Positions 16,944 to 25,903 are shown, counted from the first letter of the stretch. The stretch is 64,000 bases of DNA from Actimicrobium sp047621665 (GCA_047621665.1 JBLHMB010000004.1:1-64000), one strand, 5' to 3'. The notes: generated by a model not told the origin, from the sequence alone. Numbers and translations are program-made.

Positions 16944-16976
16944 GTGGGCACGGGGTCATCGTGCCCACGCGAGCGT
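16944..16976. repeat. Dispersed inverted-repeat element, copy C (left end only)
   Basis: GTGGGCACG (16944-16952) and CGTGCCCAC (16960-16968) form the same hairpin as copy A, again directly behind an acyltransferase stop codon. The right part of the element is missing. I see no gene in the 250 nt that follow, up to 17225. Confidence 0.65.
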
Positions 16977-17225
16977 ACTTCAACCGCAAGGCTGCAGAGA
17001 TGACGATGGAAGTAACTGCAGAGATGGCAATGTGTGACGCATTGAAGTGAAGTGTAGTCAGCAGGCCGCTACCCTCACCACGCCAGCGCCGGCAACAAAA
17101 CGGAGATTTTTTTACTTCCGATAGCAACAAGTCATAGCGCCTAAAACGTCGTCAAACGAGTAAATAAATTAGGTACGGCATAAAAGTCTAATTGATACTT
17201 TCGTCAAATTTTTACAGGTTAGTTC

Positions 17226-17429
17226 ATGCCAACCAGTTCCCCTTTTCCATCGCCAACATTACCAGGTGTATTCAAGACTTTTGGTGTGTTCGGGCCTGCC
17301 TATCAGGTAATCGACGCTGTCCGGCAACCCGCCGACGGCGACCGGTTGATGCGAGTGCGTCTGCTTGAAACGAGCGAAGAGGTGGAATACCGTTACACCC
17401 CTGTCCTCAACGATCCGAAAGCCGCCTGA
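17226..17429 (+). CDS. DUF5397 small protein, probable partner of VapD
   Basis: A 67-residue protein with the DUF5397 pattern: a short variable start, GVFKTFGVFGPAYQVID, then MRVRLLETSEEVEYRY and a C-terminal LNDPKAA. Genes of this type commonly stand just before vapD, and the same is seen here: the stop overlaps the ATG of a VapD N-terminus (TGATG). An antitoxin-like role is therefore likely. The gene itself looks complete, but its partner is truncated. Confidence 0.7.
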   Translation: MPTSSPFPSPTLPGVFKTFGVFGPAYQVIDAVRQPADGDRLMRVRLLETSEEVEYRYTPVLNDPKAA

Positions 17430-17548
17430 TGGTCGCGATCGCGTTTGATCTGGTAGTGGCCGATACGGAGCAATATCATCCCAATGGCGTATCGCAGGCA
17501 TGTTCCGACATGGGTGCCACGCTGGCGATTCTTCAACCTTTTTCATAA
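17429..17548 (+). pseudogene. vapD: Truncated vapD (N-terminal 33 codons)
   Basis: Starts MVAIAFDLVVADTEQYHPNGVS and continues QACSDMGATL, the conserved N-terminus of VapD endoribonucleases. At about 17527 the sequence changes abruptly into the antisense of the AbiE antitoxin/toxin junction, and the frame stops after 39 codons. The rest of VapD (normally about 90 or more residues) is absent, so the toxin should be inactive. Confidence 0.8.
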
Positions 17549-17813
17549 ACGACCTGCCTTTTTCCGATGGTGATCTTGCGACTTACCCGTGATTTTCCGG
17601 CATGGATAATTGGAAGCATGGGCACCTGAGTGCTGCGGCCTTCGCGTAAATCCATGGCGTCGTTACCGACATCCGCACTGACGCCTATTTTTTCCATGAC
17701 TTCCAGGCCTATTTTCAGCAACGTCTCTGTCGGCACTGTCTGTCCGTTGATTGTTGACGGCCGTGCTGTTGCATATAAACCAAATCCAACCCGTACCAGC
17801 ATACCGCTGGCGA
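17527..17813 (-). pseudogene. Truncated AbiEi-like antitoxin copy
   Basis: Nearly identical to the antitoxin at 11946-12356, but it begins only at VASGMLVRVGF-type sequence (about residue 45), so the DNA-binding N-terminus is lost. At its 3' end just the first seven codons of the toxin (MKKVEES) remain before the join to vapD. Few base changes separate it from the intact copy, so this duplication is recent. Confidence 0.85.
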
Positions 17814-17823
17814 CCGTACGAAT

Positions 17824-17932
17824 GCGCCTATTTGCTGACGCTCAGCCTGCTCGCGCAGCGCTTGCCGGCGACGACGCTGGTGGCGTATGCGCTGTCGCGT
17901 TTTTTCCGGATTGATCCGTTGTATGTGCTGGT
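17824..17932 (+). pseudogene. Acyltransferase-3 remnant 2 (internal fragment)
   Basis: Encodes AYLLTLSLLAQRLPATTL, then VAYALSRFFRIDPLYVL, an internal piece (about residues 93-128) of the local acyltransferases. It is joined on the left to the antitoxin fragment through a string like that at 12519-12541 (ACCGTACGAATGCGCC). From 17933 to 18127 I recognise nothing further. Confidence 0.8.
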
Positions 17933-18127
17933 GGCACAAGTTGCTGTGTTCACCCTGGCAACAACGGGCAGCGCTTGGCTTGGGTACGACGAAGCACAGA
18001 CAGAACCAGTTACCGCAGTCAGTGCATTCGGTCCAATGCCCTGCGGTTATTGCACCTTACTTGACGTTGTGATGATGAATACGAGCGCCGATTCGGGTGG
18101 TTCTGGCGTGGTTGTGTCGAGTATTGG

Positions 18128-19342
18128 CTAACGCGGCAACTGCGCCGCGTGGACATAGCCGTCCATTTCTCCACTGGCATTTTCATACAGAGGAATTTCG
18201 GGAGGGATGGGATCGTCAAACAACGTGAGGTAGGCGTCAAATCGGTAAGTCCGATTGCGCTTGCCTGTGTTGTTCTGGCTGACAAGGCCCGCTTTGACCA
18301 GGTTATTCATGGTGTTATTGGCTGTTACAAAGCTCACGCCCAGCATTTTTTCAGCAGCACGTACGTCGAGAATGGGATGCCTGAACAGGTGGTCTATGAG
18401 TGTAAATTCGTTGCGCCCCATCGTGCTGGCTTTTGTTTGGGCACCATTGCGGAATGCAACAATGCGTTTTGCGGTTTCCGATGCCTCATGGCCGACACGG
18501 ACAACGCCTGTCAGAAAAAATTTAATCCAGCCCTCCCAGTTTCCATTGCGCCTGACATCCATTAACCGGTCGTAATACTCAATTCTGTTGGCGTTGAGGT
18601 AGTGACTGATGTAGAGCAGTGGCTTAGTCAGTACACCGCTGTCGTGCAGCATGAGCGCCACTAACAGGCGGCCAACTCTGCCGTTTCCGTCCAAAAAAGG
18701 ATGAATGGTTTCGAATTGAAGGTGTGCGATGGCGCACTGTACGATCAGCGGAAGGTTGCTACGGTCGTGCATGAACGATTCGAGATTGTTTAACGCCGCA
18801 GTCATGTCCGGCACGGGTGGCGGGACGAATGAAGCGGTTGCCAACGTGCATCCTTGCGGACCGATCCGGTTTTGGGTTGTTCTGAACGCGCCTGGCGCTT
18901 TGTGTTCTCCCCTGACTCCCGTCATCAGGCAGGCATGAATTTCCCGGATCAGACGTAGGGATAAGGGCAGAGTGGAAAGCCGGTCAATCCCGTAGTTCAT
19001 CGCGGAAACATAATTGACAACTTCACCGATGCTTTTTGTTTGTACCGCATCCCCCGCGTGTTCTGCTGCAAGAACCTCATCGAGCGTGCTTTGAATACCT
19101 TCAATCTGTGAACTGAGCACGGCTTCCTTGCGCACATACATCGCAACGAACAGATCGGGATTCGGCAGCATATCGGCAATGCCGGAGAGACGTCCAAGCG
19201 CAATGTCTGCTTGAGAAAGTAAGTGAATCATCTCGTTGTCGAAAACAATTTCAGGCGTCGGGGGCAGCGGGTCCGGGATAAAGGCGTTGTATCCGCTACC
19301 TTGAGCGACCGTTCGACCCGCTCGTGAATCAAAGATTTCCAT
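18128..19342 (-). CDS. Fic family protein (probable AMP transferase)
   Basis: A 404-residue Fic protein. An N-terminal Fic-associated domain contains SSQIEG (about residues 77-82), which fits the inhibitory motif S/T-x-x-x-E-G/N that blocks the active site in self-regulated Fic enzymes. The catalytic motif HPFLDGNGRVGR (about 214-225) is complete, with His, Asp, Asn and both Arg. The C-terminal third looks like a winged helix (NEFTLIDHLFRHPILDVRAAEKMLG). Fic enzymes usually transfer AMP to protein hydroxyls; the target here is unknown. No antitoxin gene lies beside it, consistent with intramolecular inhibition. An AT-rich promoter region lies upstream (19343-19390). Confidence 0.9.
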   Translation of the reverse strand: MEIFDSRAGRTVAQGSGYNAFIPDPLPPTPEIVFDNEMIHLLSQADIALGRLSGIADMLPNPDLFVAMYVRKEAVLSSQIEGIQSTLDEVLAAEHAGDAVQTKSIGEVVNYVSAMNYGIDRLSTLPLSLRLIREIHACLMTGVRGEHKAPGAFRTTQNRIGPQGCTLATASFVPPPVPDMTAALNNLESFMHDRSNLPLIVQCAIAHLQFETIHPFLDGNGRVGRLLVALMLHDSGVLTKPLLYISHYLNANRIEYYDRLMDVRRNGNWEGWIKFFLTGVVRVGHEASETAKRIVAFRNGAQTKASTMGRNEFTLIDHLFRHPILDVRAAEKMLGVSFVTANNTMNNLVKAGLVSQNNTGKRNRTYRFDAYLTLFDDPIPPEIPLYENASGEMDGYVHAAQLPR

Positions 19343-19444
19343 AATAGTGCTCGTCTCTTTTTTCTATTATTATAAAAATACACCGTAAATTGAAATAAGA
19401 GAGATTTTAGTGGCGGTATATGGTGATATTCATCAATGCCACGG

Positions 19445-19822
19445 CTAACCGCACAGGGTGCGGGTACGCCAACCCTCGCTGCGACACCTTTCCAGATAGA
19501 ACTCCCGCTTGAGTGGATCGTTGATGTAGATCAGGCTGTGCACATGGGTCCGGCGCAATTGTCTACTCAGTGCGTAGGCAATGTCTTCGGTCTCGAACAC
19601 CCCGGCAACGCGCAGCATGTGACGCAGGTTCTTGCTACCAACGACACGGCTATGCCTGGCTTCCAGTTCGCGTGCCGCTGCAGCGACGGTCTGCCCGCCG
19701 TACCCGGCACGCGCCCCCTGAAGTACCTCGCTCCGTATGCGCTGACCGATGGGCCAGTACAGCAGGGTCAGTGCCGAATTGACCGTGGCGGCCAGTCCCG
19801 CCCGCGCGTCGCGGATCAACAT
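19445..19822 (-). pseudogene. DUF1016 (YhcG-type) N-terminal domain remnant
   Basis: The 125 residues match the N-terminal domain of DUF1016 proteins (LLYWPIGQRIRSEVL, YGGQTVAAAARELEA, KNLRHMLRVAGVF, YALSRQLRRTHVHSLI, LKREFYLERCRSEGW). Complete members have about 330-350 residues with a C-terminal PD-(D/E)XK nuclease-like domain. Here the frame ends right after the N-terminal domain, so the nuclease part is lost. The start is uncertain. Another broken member lies at 48340-48922. Confidence 0.75.
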
Positions 19823-19888
19823 GCGGATGTCACTGCGTTGATGATGAGAACCTCAACCTGCAATCCGATATGCTCATAGAGTCAAGTA

Positions 19889-19994
19889 GGCTGGGCAAGG
19901 AGGTATCCCGCCCACGCGGGCGCACTGTAGAACGACCGGAATTGGCGAAGGATGTTGATGCGCACGCGCGGGCACAAGATGCTGTGCCCGCGCG
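19889..19994. repeat. Dispersed inverted-repeat element, copy B
   Basis: Shares an exact 20-mer (19931-19950) and the same overall plan with copy A at 10829-10936, ending in CACAAGATGCTGTGCCC. The left hairpin is less perfect here. It lies between the DUF1016 remnant and the PfkB kinase, at the right border of the accessory island. Confidence 0.65.
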
Positions 19995-20053
19995 GCAGCA
20001 ATCGATCGCTTTCAGTTCGCGTTGCACCCCATGCCCGGCGGGCCGGACGGTCC

Positions 20054-20986
20054 TTAGAACCGGTAACCGAACGCCGCCATGAAGCGTTCTTCGATGTCGG
20101 CGCGCGAGACAGTGTGGTTCTGGCCGCCCTGATGGGCAATCTTGATCGAGCCCATCAAGCTGGACAGGCGACCGATGGTCGGCCAGTCGAGGCCGTGCGT
20201 CAGGCCGAACAGCATGCCGGCCCGGAAGGCATCACCACAGCCGGTGGGATCGATGACCATCTCGACCGGTACCGGAGGGATGTTGAGCAGTTCGCCATCG
20301 ACATGGATCTCGGCACCGTTTTCACCGCGTGTCACCACCAGTGCTTCGACCTGCAAGGCGATTTGCGCCAGGCTCAGGCCGGTGCGCTCAGTCAGTAGTT
20401 CGGCTTCGTAATCATTGACTGCCACGTAGGTCGCTAACGCAATGAAGTCGCACAGTTCGGCACCACTGAACATCGGCAGGCCCTGACCCGGATCAAACAC
20501 GAACGGTACTTCCAGCGCGACGCATTCGCGCGCATGTTGCAGCATGCCGTCACGGCCGTCCGGCGCAACGATGGCGAGCTTGACGGGGCCGGCTTGCGCC
20601 ACCTTGTTCAGATGCGAAAACGTCATTGCACCCGGATGGAAGGCGGTGATCTGGTTGCTGTCTGCATCGGTGGTGATGAACGCTTGTGCGGTCCAGGCAT
20701 CATCGATGGCACGGATGCAGCGGGTCGTGATGCCTTGCAGCGCCAGTCGTTCCAGATACGGCGTGCTGTCCTGGCCGACGGTGGCCATGATCAGCGGATC
20801 ACCGCCGAGCAGGCGCAGGTTGTAAGCGATATTGCCGGCGCAACCACCGAATTCACGACGCATGGCGGGCACCAGAAAGGCCACGTTAATTTTGTGTAGC
20901 TGGTCGGCTAACAGGGCTTCGGCAAAGCGTCCTTCGAACGACATGATGGTGTCGTAAGCCAGCGAGCCGCAAATCAGAGAGGTCAT
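20054..20986 (-). CDS. PfkB-family carbohydrate/nucleoside kinase
   Basis: A ribokinase-like enzyme of 310 residues that phosphorylates a sugar or nucleoside with ATP. It carries both PfkB signatures: FGGCAGNIAYNLRLLGG near residues 47-63 (substrate side) and DPTGCGDAFRAGMLFGL near 248-264, with the catalytic Asp in GCGDAF. The N-terminus SLICGSLAYDTIM is typical of adenosine-kinase-like members in this group, but the substrate cannot be fixed from sequence. ATG 20986 was chosen over the longer frame (to 21028) because the protein then begins with the usual first beta strand. Confidence 0.9.
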   Translation of the reverse strand: MTSLICGSLAYDTIMSFEGRFAEALLADQLHKINVAFLVPAMRREFGGCAGNIAYNLRLLGGDPLIMATVGQDSTPYLERLALQGITTRCIRAIDDAWTAQAFITTDADSNQITAFHPGAMTFSHLNKVAQAGPVKLAIVAPDGRDGMLQHARECVALEVPFVFDPGQGLPMFSGAELCDFIALATYVAVNDYEAELLTERTGLSLAQIALQVEALVVTRGENGAEIHVDGELLNIPPVPVEMVIDPTGCGDAFRAGMLFGLTHGLDWPTIGRLSSLMGSIKIAHQGGQNHTVSRADIEERFMAAFGYRF

Positions 20987-21028
20987 GGGGTGATCCGGTA
21001 AAAGTAGCAGTGGGGCGCAGGCGCGCAA

Positions 21029-22168
21029 TCAGGGATAAAACAGGTAGACGCGATAATTCGAGGCTTTTTTCTGCTGCAGTTCAAACGTGATGCGGGCGCT
21101 TTGTTCGCTGCCGGCGGCAAAGCCGCTCTCGCCGGCAGGCGGTTTTGGCAGGTAGTCGGCGGCGGTAAATACACGACGGCTGACCGGCTGGTCGCCGGTG
21201 TCCAGTAGCGTCAGTTCGATTGCGGGCCAGCGCTGCGGCAGCGTACTGCTGTTACGCAGCAGCAGGTTCAGCGAGAAGGTATTTCTTTTCGGATCGAGCG
21301 CGACCAGCTCGCTTGATTCGATCGAGACCTGGCTGGCTTGCGCCAGTAGTTCGATACGGCAGCCCCAGAGCGAGCAGGCACGCTCGAGCAGCGGCTTGCT
21401 CGAGGGCAGGCGGGCAGCGATCTGGTCTCGCAACAGGTAGACGGTTTGTCCGAGTGCGACAAGCACCAGCAGGACGGCAGCGGCGCCGAGCCAGAGCCGG
21501 CGGCCGCGGGCAAGATGCTGGCGACGCCGGCCGTGCGTGACGAAGCTCGGTTCTTCCGGCATGTCGTCGTAAGCCGGTTCGTCATCGGCAGGACCGGAGG
21601 TGCCGCCGATCTTGCTGCTGCGCCAGGGGTGTTGTTGCAATTTCAGGATGGCCTGATCCAGCTCGTCCGGAACGGCGCTGTCGTCGTCCTGGCGCGACTT
21701 GGCTTTGAGTGGCACCACGAAGTGTTCACCGGCTCGCGGTGCTGCAGCGCCCGGTTCGTCCTGATCGTCGTCATCGTCGGCCAGGCGCAGCAGCGTCATG
21801 CGCTGCAACGGATCGACGCTGGCGGGATCGGGTTGGAGCGCCGGCGCAGCAACCGGATCGAAGGTCGGATAAAGATCGTCGGAGTCAAACGGCCAAAGCG
21901 GTGCGGCTAGCGGCGCAGATTCCGGCGCAGACTCCGGCACGGATACCGGTACCGCCGGCACCGGTATCACGACCGGCAAGTCCGGGGTGGTTGCCGGCCT
22001 GGCTTCCACTTTGGGCACCGCACTCTGGCCCGGCCTGAGCAAGTGTTCGATGCCATTGAAAATTTGCTTGCAGGAACCGCAGCGGACCAGCCCTGCTCGC
22101 AGTTTGAGCTGATCTTGCGCGACACGAAATGTCGTCTGGCAGTGCGGACATTGCGTGGCGAGTGCCAT
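21029..22168 (-). CDS. Zinc-ribbon DUF3426 membrane protein
   Basis: A 379-residue protein. Residues 1-35 form an MJ0042-type zinc ribbon (CPHC at the start, then CGSC), followed by an acidic, Pro/Ala-rich linker to about 240. One membrane helix lies near 250-270 (LWLGAAAVLLVLVALGQTVYL), followed by a periplasmic DUF3426 domain to the end. The function is unknown; in Burkholderiales it commonly follows prmA, as here (5 nt apart). The frame extends upstream to 22336 over prmA, but ATG 22168 starts directly at the zinc ribbon. Confidence 0.85.
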   Translation of the reverse strand: MALATQCPHCQTTFRVAQDQLKLRAGLVRCGSCKQIFNGIEHLLRPGQSAVPKVEARPATTPDLPVVIPVPAVPVSVPESAPESAPLAAPLWPFDSDDLYPTFDPVAAPALQPDPASVDPLQRMTLLRLADDDDDQDEPGAAAPRAGEHFVVPLKAKSRQDDDSAVPDELDQAILKLQQHPWRSSKIGGTSGPADDEPAYDDMPEEPSFVTHGRRRQHLARGRRLWLGAAAVLLVLVALGQTVYLLRDQIAARLPSSKPLLERACSLWGCRIELLAQASQVSIESSELVALDPKRNTFSLNLLLRNSSTLPQRWPAIELTLLDTGDQPVSRRVFTAADYLPKPPAGESGFAAGSEQSARITFELQQKKASNYRVYLFYP

Positions 22169-22173
22169 TGTCG

Positions 22174-23097
22174 TTAGCGGGGCGCAGTCAGTTTGCCGGA
22201 CAAGGCCACCCAGCCTTCGCGTTCGGCCCAGACCGATAGCGACAGGAACGGTGCATAGGCGGCAATGACATCGTCGGCCTGCGTTGCCAGTACACCGGAC
22301 AGGACCAGTGCGCCTTGGCCGGCGAGGTGGGCGCACAGCATCGGTGCCATGATGGTCAGCGGACCGGACAGGATGTTGGCGACCACGATGTCGAAGCGTT
22401 GCAAGACATCGTCGTGATGGAATTCATCCGGTAGAAAATAATCGATTTCGCAATCGTTGCGCTCGCTGTTGAAGTTGGCCGATTCGATAGCTTGCGGATC
22501 GATATCGACGCCGATCACGGTGGCCGCGCCTAGCTTTCTGGCAACAAGCGCTAGAATGCCGGAACCGCAGCCGTAGTCGAGTACCGACAGGTCAACCGGC
22601 GCATGGATTTCCAGCCATTCCATGCACAATCGGGTGGTCGGATGACTGCCGGTGCCAAAGGCCAGGCCCGGATCCAGTTCGAGGATCAACCCATCCGGAT
22701 CGGGCGCATCGTGCCAGCTCGGCACGACCCAGATATTGGTACCGATATGGATCGGGGCAAATTGCGATTGGGTCAGTCTGACCCAGTCCTGTTCTTCGAC
22801 ATACCGCAGCGTGAATGGCAAGTCCGCGGCGCTTAATGGCAGCGCGGCAAGCGCCACCGCTTCAGCGATCAGCGCGGCGGCATCGGTGCCGCTGCCGGTC
22901 AGGGCGACGACCCGGCTGCGTTCCCAGGCGGCTTGCTTCGGTTCCATGCCGGGTTCGCCGAACAGCGGTTGTTCGGCCGCCGTGCCTTCATCGGCATCCT
23001 CGACGGAAACCGACAGCGCACCGGCTTCCATCAGCGCATCGGACAGGCTCTCGGCCTGGTCGCGCGCCACTTCAATGACGATTTCTGTCCAGCTCAT
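22174..23097 (-). CDS. prmA: Ribosomal protein L11 methyltransferase PrmA
   Basis: A 307-residue SAM-dependent enzyme that trimethylates ribosomal protein L11. The N-terminal substrate-binding domain starts MSWTEIVIEVARDQAESLSD. The Rossmann methyltransferase domain carries LDYGCGSGILALVARKLGA (SAM loop) and VIGVDIDPQAIESA, then VANILSGPL (the Asn-x-Leu-type motif seen in PrmA). It sits in the usual accB-accC-prmA order and begins 9 nt after accC. Confidence 0.95.
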   Translation of the reverse strand: MSWTEIVIEVARDQAESLSDALMEAGALSVSVEDADEGTAAEQPLFGEPGMEPKQAAWERSRVVALTGSGTDAAALIAEAVALAALPLSAADLPFTLRYVEEQDWVRLTQSQFAPIHIGTNIWVVPSWHDAPDPDGLILELDPGLAFGTGSHPTTRLCMEWLEIHAPVDLSVLDYGCGSGILALVARKLGAATVIGVDIDPQAIESANFNSERNDCEIDYFLPDEFHHDDVLQRFDIVVANILSGPLTIMAPMLCAHLAGQGALVLSGVLATQADDVIAAYAPFLSLSVWAEREGWVALSGKLTAPR

Positions 23098-23106
23098 GGG
23101 CTCGCT

Positions 23107-24492
23107 TTATTTGATGACGGTCGTGACCTTGGCGGTCTTCGGCAAATCCGGCTTGTTGGCCAGTTTCTGTTCCAGATAATGAATGTTGGTGCCGCCTTCG
23201 ATGAAGCGCGCATCGACCATCAGTTCCCGGTGCAGTGGAATGTTGGTAAGAATGCCTTCAACCACCATTTCTGACAAGGCAATCTGCATCCGCTTGATGG
23301 CCTGATCACGCGTCGCGCCATAGGCAATGACCTTACCGACCATCGAATCGTAATGCGGCGGCACGTAATAGCCGGCGTACGCATGCGAGTCAACGCGGAT
23401 GCCGGGACCACCCGGCGCGTGCCAGGTCAGGATCTTGCCCGGTGACGGCGTGAACTTGAACGGATCTTCGGCATTGATGCGGCACTCGATCGCATGGCCC
23501 TTGAGTTCGATGTCGCGCTGGCGGTAGCGCAGCTTTTCACCGGCAGCGATGCGGATCTGTTCCTGCACGATGTCGATGCCGGTGATCATTTCGGTGACCG
23601 GATGTTCGACCTGCACACGGGTGTTCATTTCGATGAAATAGAACTCGCCGTTTTCGTAGAGGAATTCAAAGGTGCCGGCACCGCGGTAACCCATCTTGCG
23701 ACAGGCTTCGGCACAGCGATCACCAATGCGTTCGATGATCTTGCGCGGGATGCCGACGGCGGGCGCTTCCTCGATCACTTTCTGGTGGCGGCGCTGCATC
23801 GAGCAGTCGCGTTCGCCCAGCCAGACCGCGTTCTTGAAGTCATCTGCCAGAATCTGGATTTCAATGTGGCGCGGATTTTCGAGGTACTTTTCCATGTAGA
23901 CCTCGGGGTTGCCAAAGGTCGCCCCGGCTTCGCTCTTGGTCATCGTCACGGCATTGATCAGCGCTGCTTCGGTATGCACCACGCGCATGCCGCGTCCGCC
24001 GCCACCGCCGGCGGCCTTGATGATGACCGGATAGCCGACCTTGCGGGCGGTCTGGATGATGACTTTCGGATCATCCGGTAAAGCCCCTTCAGAGCCGGGT
24101 ACGCACGGCACACCGGCACGGATCATGGCTTGCTTGGCGGACACCTTGTCGCCCATCAGCCGGATCGAGTCCGAACGCGGGCCGATAAAGACAAAGCCGG
24201 ATTGCTCGACGCGCTCGGCAAAATCGGCGTTCTCGGACAGAAAGCCATAGCCGGGATGGATCGCTTCGGCATCGGTGACTTCGGCGGCGCTGATGATGGC
24301 CGGCATGTTCAGGTAACTCAGCGCCGAGGGAGCCGGTCCGATGCAGACCGATTCGTCGGCCAGTTTTACGTACTTGGCGTCGCGGTCGGCTTCGGAATGC
24401 ACGACCACGGTTTTGATGCCCATCTCGCGGCAGGCGCGCTGGATGCGCAAGGCAATTTCGCCGCGGTTGGCAATAAGGATTTTTTCAAACAT
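23107..24492 (-). CDS. accC: Acetyl-CoA carboxylase biotin carboxylase subunit AccC
   Basis: Carboxylates the biotin on AccB with bicarbonate and ATP, the first step of fatty acid synthesis. At 461 residues it is slightly longer than the usual 450 because of a C-terminal tail (PDLPKTAKVTTVIK). It starts MFEKILIANRGEIALRIQRA, has the glycine-rich ATP loop KAAGGGGGRGMRVV (about 159-172), and EMNTRVQVEHPVTE with catalytic Glu and Arg. ATG 24492 matches the family start; the 15 extra codons upstream are not expected. It is co-transcribed with accB, 99 nt upstream. Confidence 0.97.
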   Translation of the reverse strand: MFEKILIANRGEIALRIQRACREMGIKTVVVHSEADRDAKYVKLADESVCIGPAPSALSYLNMPAIISAAEVTDAEAIHPGYGFLSENADFAERVEQSGFVFIGPRSDSIRLMGDKVSAKQAMIRAGVPCVPGSEGALPDDPKVIIQTARKVGYPVIIKAAGGGGGRGMRVVHTEAALINAVTMTKSEAGATFGNPEVYMEKYLENPRHIEIQILADDFKNAVWLGERDCSMQRRHQKVIEEAPAVGIPRKIIERIGDRCAEACRKMGYRGAGTFEFLYENGEFYFIEMNTRVQVEHPVTEMITGIDIVQEQIRIAAGEKLRYRQRDIELKGHAIECRINAEDPFKFTPSPGKILTWHAPGGPGIRVDSHAYAGYYVPPHYDSMVGKVIAYGATRDQAIKRMQIALSEMVVEGILTNIPLHRELMVDARFIEGGTNIHYLEQKLANKPDLPKTAKVTTVIK

Positions 24493-24591
24493 GGCGTCGG
24501 CTATCGGTTCTCGGTGACGTGAAAGGGTGGGACGCACGCATGTCGGGCAAGCCGCGACACGCTCTGGTGCTGACAGTTAGACAATCAGGAA

Positions 24592-25038
24592 TCAGGCAAT
24601 CACGAACAGCGGTTGGCCGAATTCGACCGGCTGGCCGTTTTCAACCAGGATATGCGTAATCACGCCGGTCGCATCGGCATCGATTTCATTGAGCAGTTTC
24701 ATCGCTTCGATGATGCACAGCGTATCGCCTTCTTTGACGTTGGCGCCAATGTCGACGTACGCCGCCGTGCCGGGGGCCGACGAGCGGTAGAACGTGCCGA
24801 CCATCGGCGACTTGACGATGTGACCAACCGGTTCCTCGTCGGCGGCAGCGACCGGCGCGGCGACTGGAGCCGCCGCAGCTGGTGCCATGACCTGTTGCGG
24901 TTGCATCATCATCATCTGGCCTTGTGCGGCAGGCGTTTTGACGATGCGGACTTTGCTTTCGCCTTCGGTGACTTCGAGTTCGGCGATGTCTGACTCGGCA
25001 ACCAGGTCGATCAGTGTCTTGAGTTTTCGTAAGTCCAT
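24592..25038 (-). CDS. accB: Biotin carboxyl carrier protein AccB
   Basis: The 148-residue carrier of acetyl-CoA carboxylase. An N-terminal helical region (MDLRKLKTLIDLVAESDIAELEV) is followed by a Pro/Ala-rich linker (about 55-75) and a biotinyl domain with IIEAMKLLNEID, where the Lys is biotinylated. ATG 25038 is preceded by AAGAGG. It is the first gene of the accB-accC-prmA-DUF3426-kinase run on this strand. Confidence 0.97.
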   Translation of the reverse strand: MDLRKLKTLIDLVAESDIAELEVTEGESKVRIVKTPAAQGQMMMMQPQQVMAPAAAAPVAAPVAAADEEPVGHIVKSPMVGTFYRSSAPGTAAYVDIGANVKEGDTLCIIEAMKLLNEIDADATGVITHILVENGQPVEFGQPLFVIA

Positions 25039-25381
25039 GGTGAACCTCTTGGAATGTTTATCTTGCTGCAAATAGATGGGAGCCGGAATAGAAACAGATT
25101 AACCGGCAAATAATGGACGAAAAATGAATTCAGAATGCGCGCGACGCACCGGGCGACCACGCTCACCGCCAGAGCTGACAGAGTGCTCCGGTTGCCATCC
25201 TGCACCGCGCGACCGGCGCGATCACCGCGCTGTCCCGATCATGAAGTAATGCCGGTCCGGACAGGATTTATTGCGCAGAAGCAGTTTGTTAGCCATCGAA
25301 ATTGGTCACTCCGTTTGACGACGATCGCCGCATTTTGCCGTGTAATGACTACAGGTGGCAAGGAAAACCCGCGCGGACTGC
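25039..25381. other. Intergenic region upstream of accB
   Basis: No gene is supported. In many related genomes aroQ lies between the thioredoxin gene and accB; it is absent here. The region must contain the accB promoter (leftward), but I could not single out convincing -35/-10 boxes. Confidence 0.5.
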
Positions 25382-25903
25382 TTACATCCCGGCAATATCC
25401 CGTCTGACTTCCTGCATGTTCAGCCTGCCCAGATAGGTCTTGCGAACCTGCCCGTCACTACTAATGAGTACCGAAAAAGGGAGTCCGCCGGCCTGATTGC
25501 CGAACTGGCGCGTCAGTTCACTGCCGCCCATGCCGCCGACATAGAGTGGATAACTGACCGGCAATTTGAGTGCAAACTCGCGCAGGCTGGACGGTGAATC
25601 GATGCCGATGCCGATGACATCGAGTGATTTGCCGGTCATTTCGGTATGCAGGGTCGATAGCTCCGGCATTTCTTCAACGCAGGGAGCGCACCAGGTCGCC
25701 CAGAAATTAACCAGCAGAGGCTTGCCTTTCCACTGCGCCAGCGGCTGCGGCTGTTCTTTCAGGTCGGCCAGGGTCATGCCAAACAGCGTGGCGACAGCCG
25801 CCGTTTGCGGTGCGACCGGGGCCATCCGGTGCCAGCCAAACCAGGCCCCCGCGCCGGCAAACAGTACACCCGCCAGGATCAGTCCACTTGTCGATCGTTT
25901 CAT
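25382..25903 (-). CDS. TlpA-like periplasmic thiol:disulfide oxidoreductase
   Basis: A 173-residue thioredoxin-fold protein anchored by an N-terminal membrane segment (residues 7-24). The redox site is NFWATWCAPCVEEMPEL, with a WCAPC active site, followed by the TlpA/ResA-like insertion and the cis-Pro region GGLPFSVLI. It probably reduces periplasmic disulfides, for example in cytochrome maturation. It overlaps the upstream gene at 25900 by 4 nt, so the two are translated together. Confidence 0.9.
   Translation of the reverse strand: MKRSTSGLILAGVLFAGAGAWFGWHRMAPVAPQTAAVATLFGMTLADLKEQPQPLAQWKGKPLLVNFWATWCAPCVEEMPELSTLHTEMTGKSLDVIGIGIDSPSSLREFALKLPVSYPLYVGGMGGSELTRQFGNQAGGLPFSVLISSDGQVRKTYLGRLNMQEVRRDIAGM

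Noticed and set aside
15716..16951. 411-codon frame antisense to acyltransferase copy 2
   Set aside because: A His/Gln/Arg-rich translation typical of the shadow of a GC-rich membrane-protein gene; the sense strand has clear family motifs and a terminator-bounded layout.
17751..18131. 126-codon plus-strand frame across the antitoxin and acyltransferase fragments
   Set aside because: A chimera of antisense antitoxin and acyltransferase pieces with no start signal.
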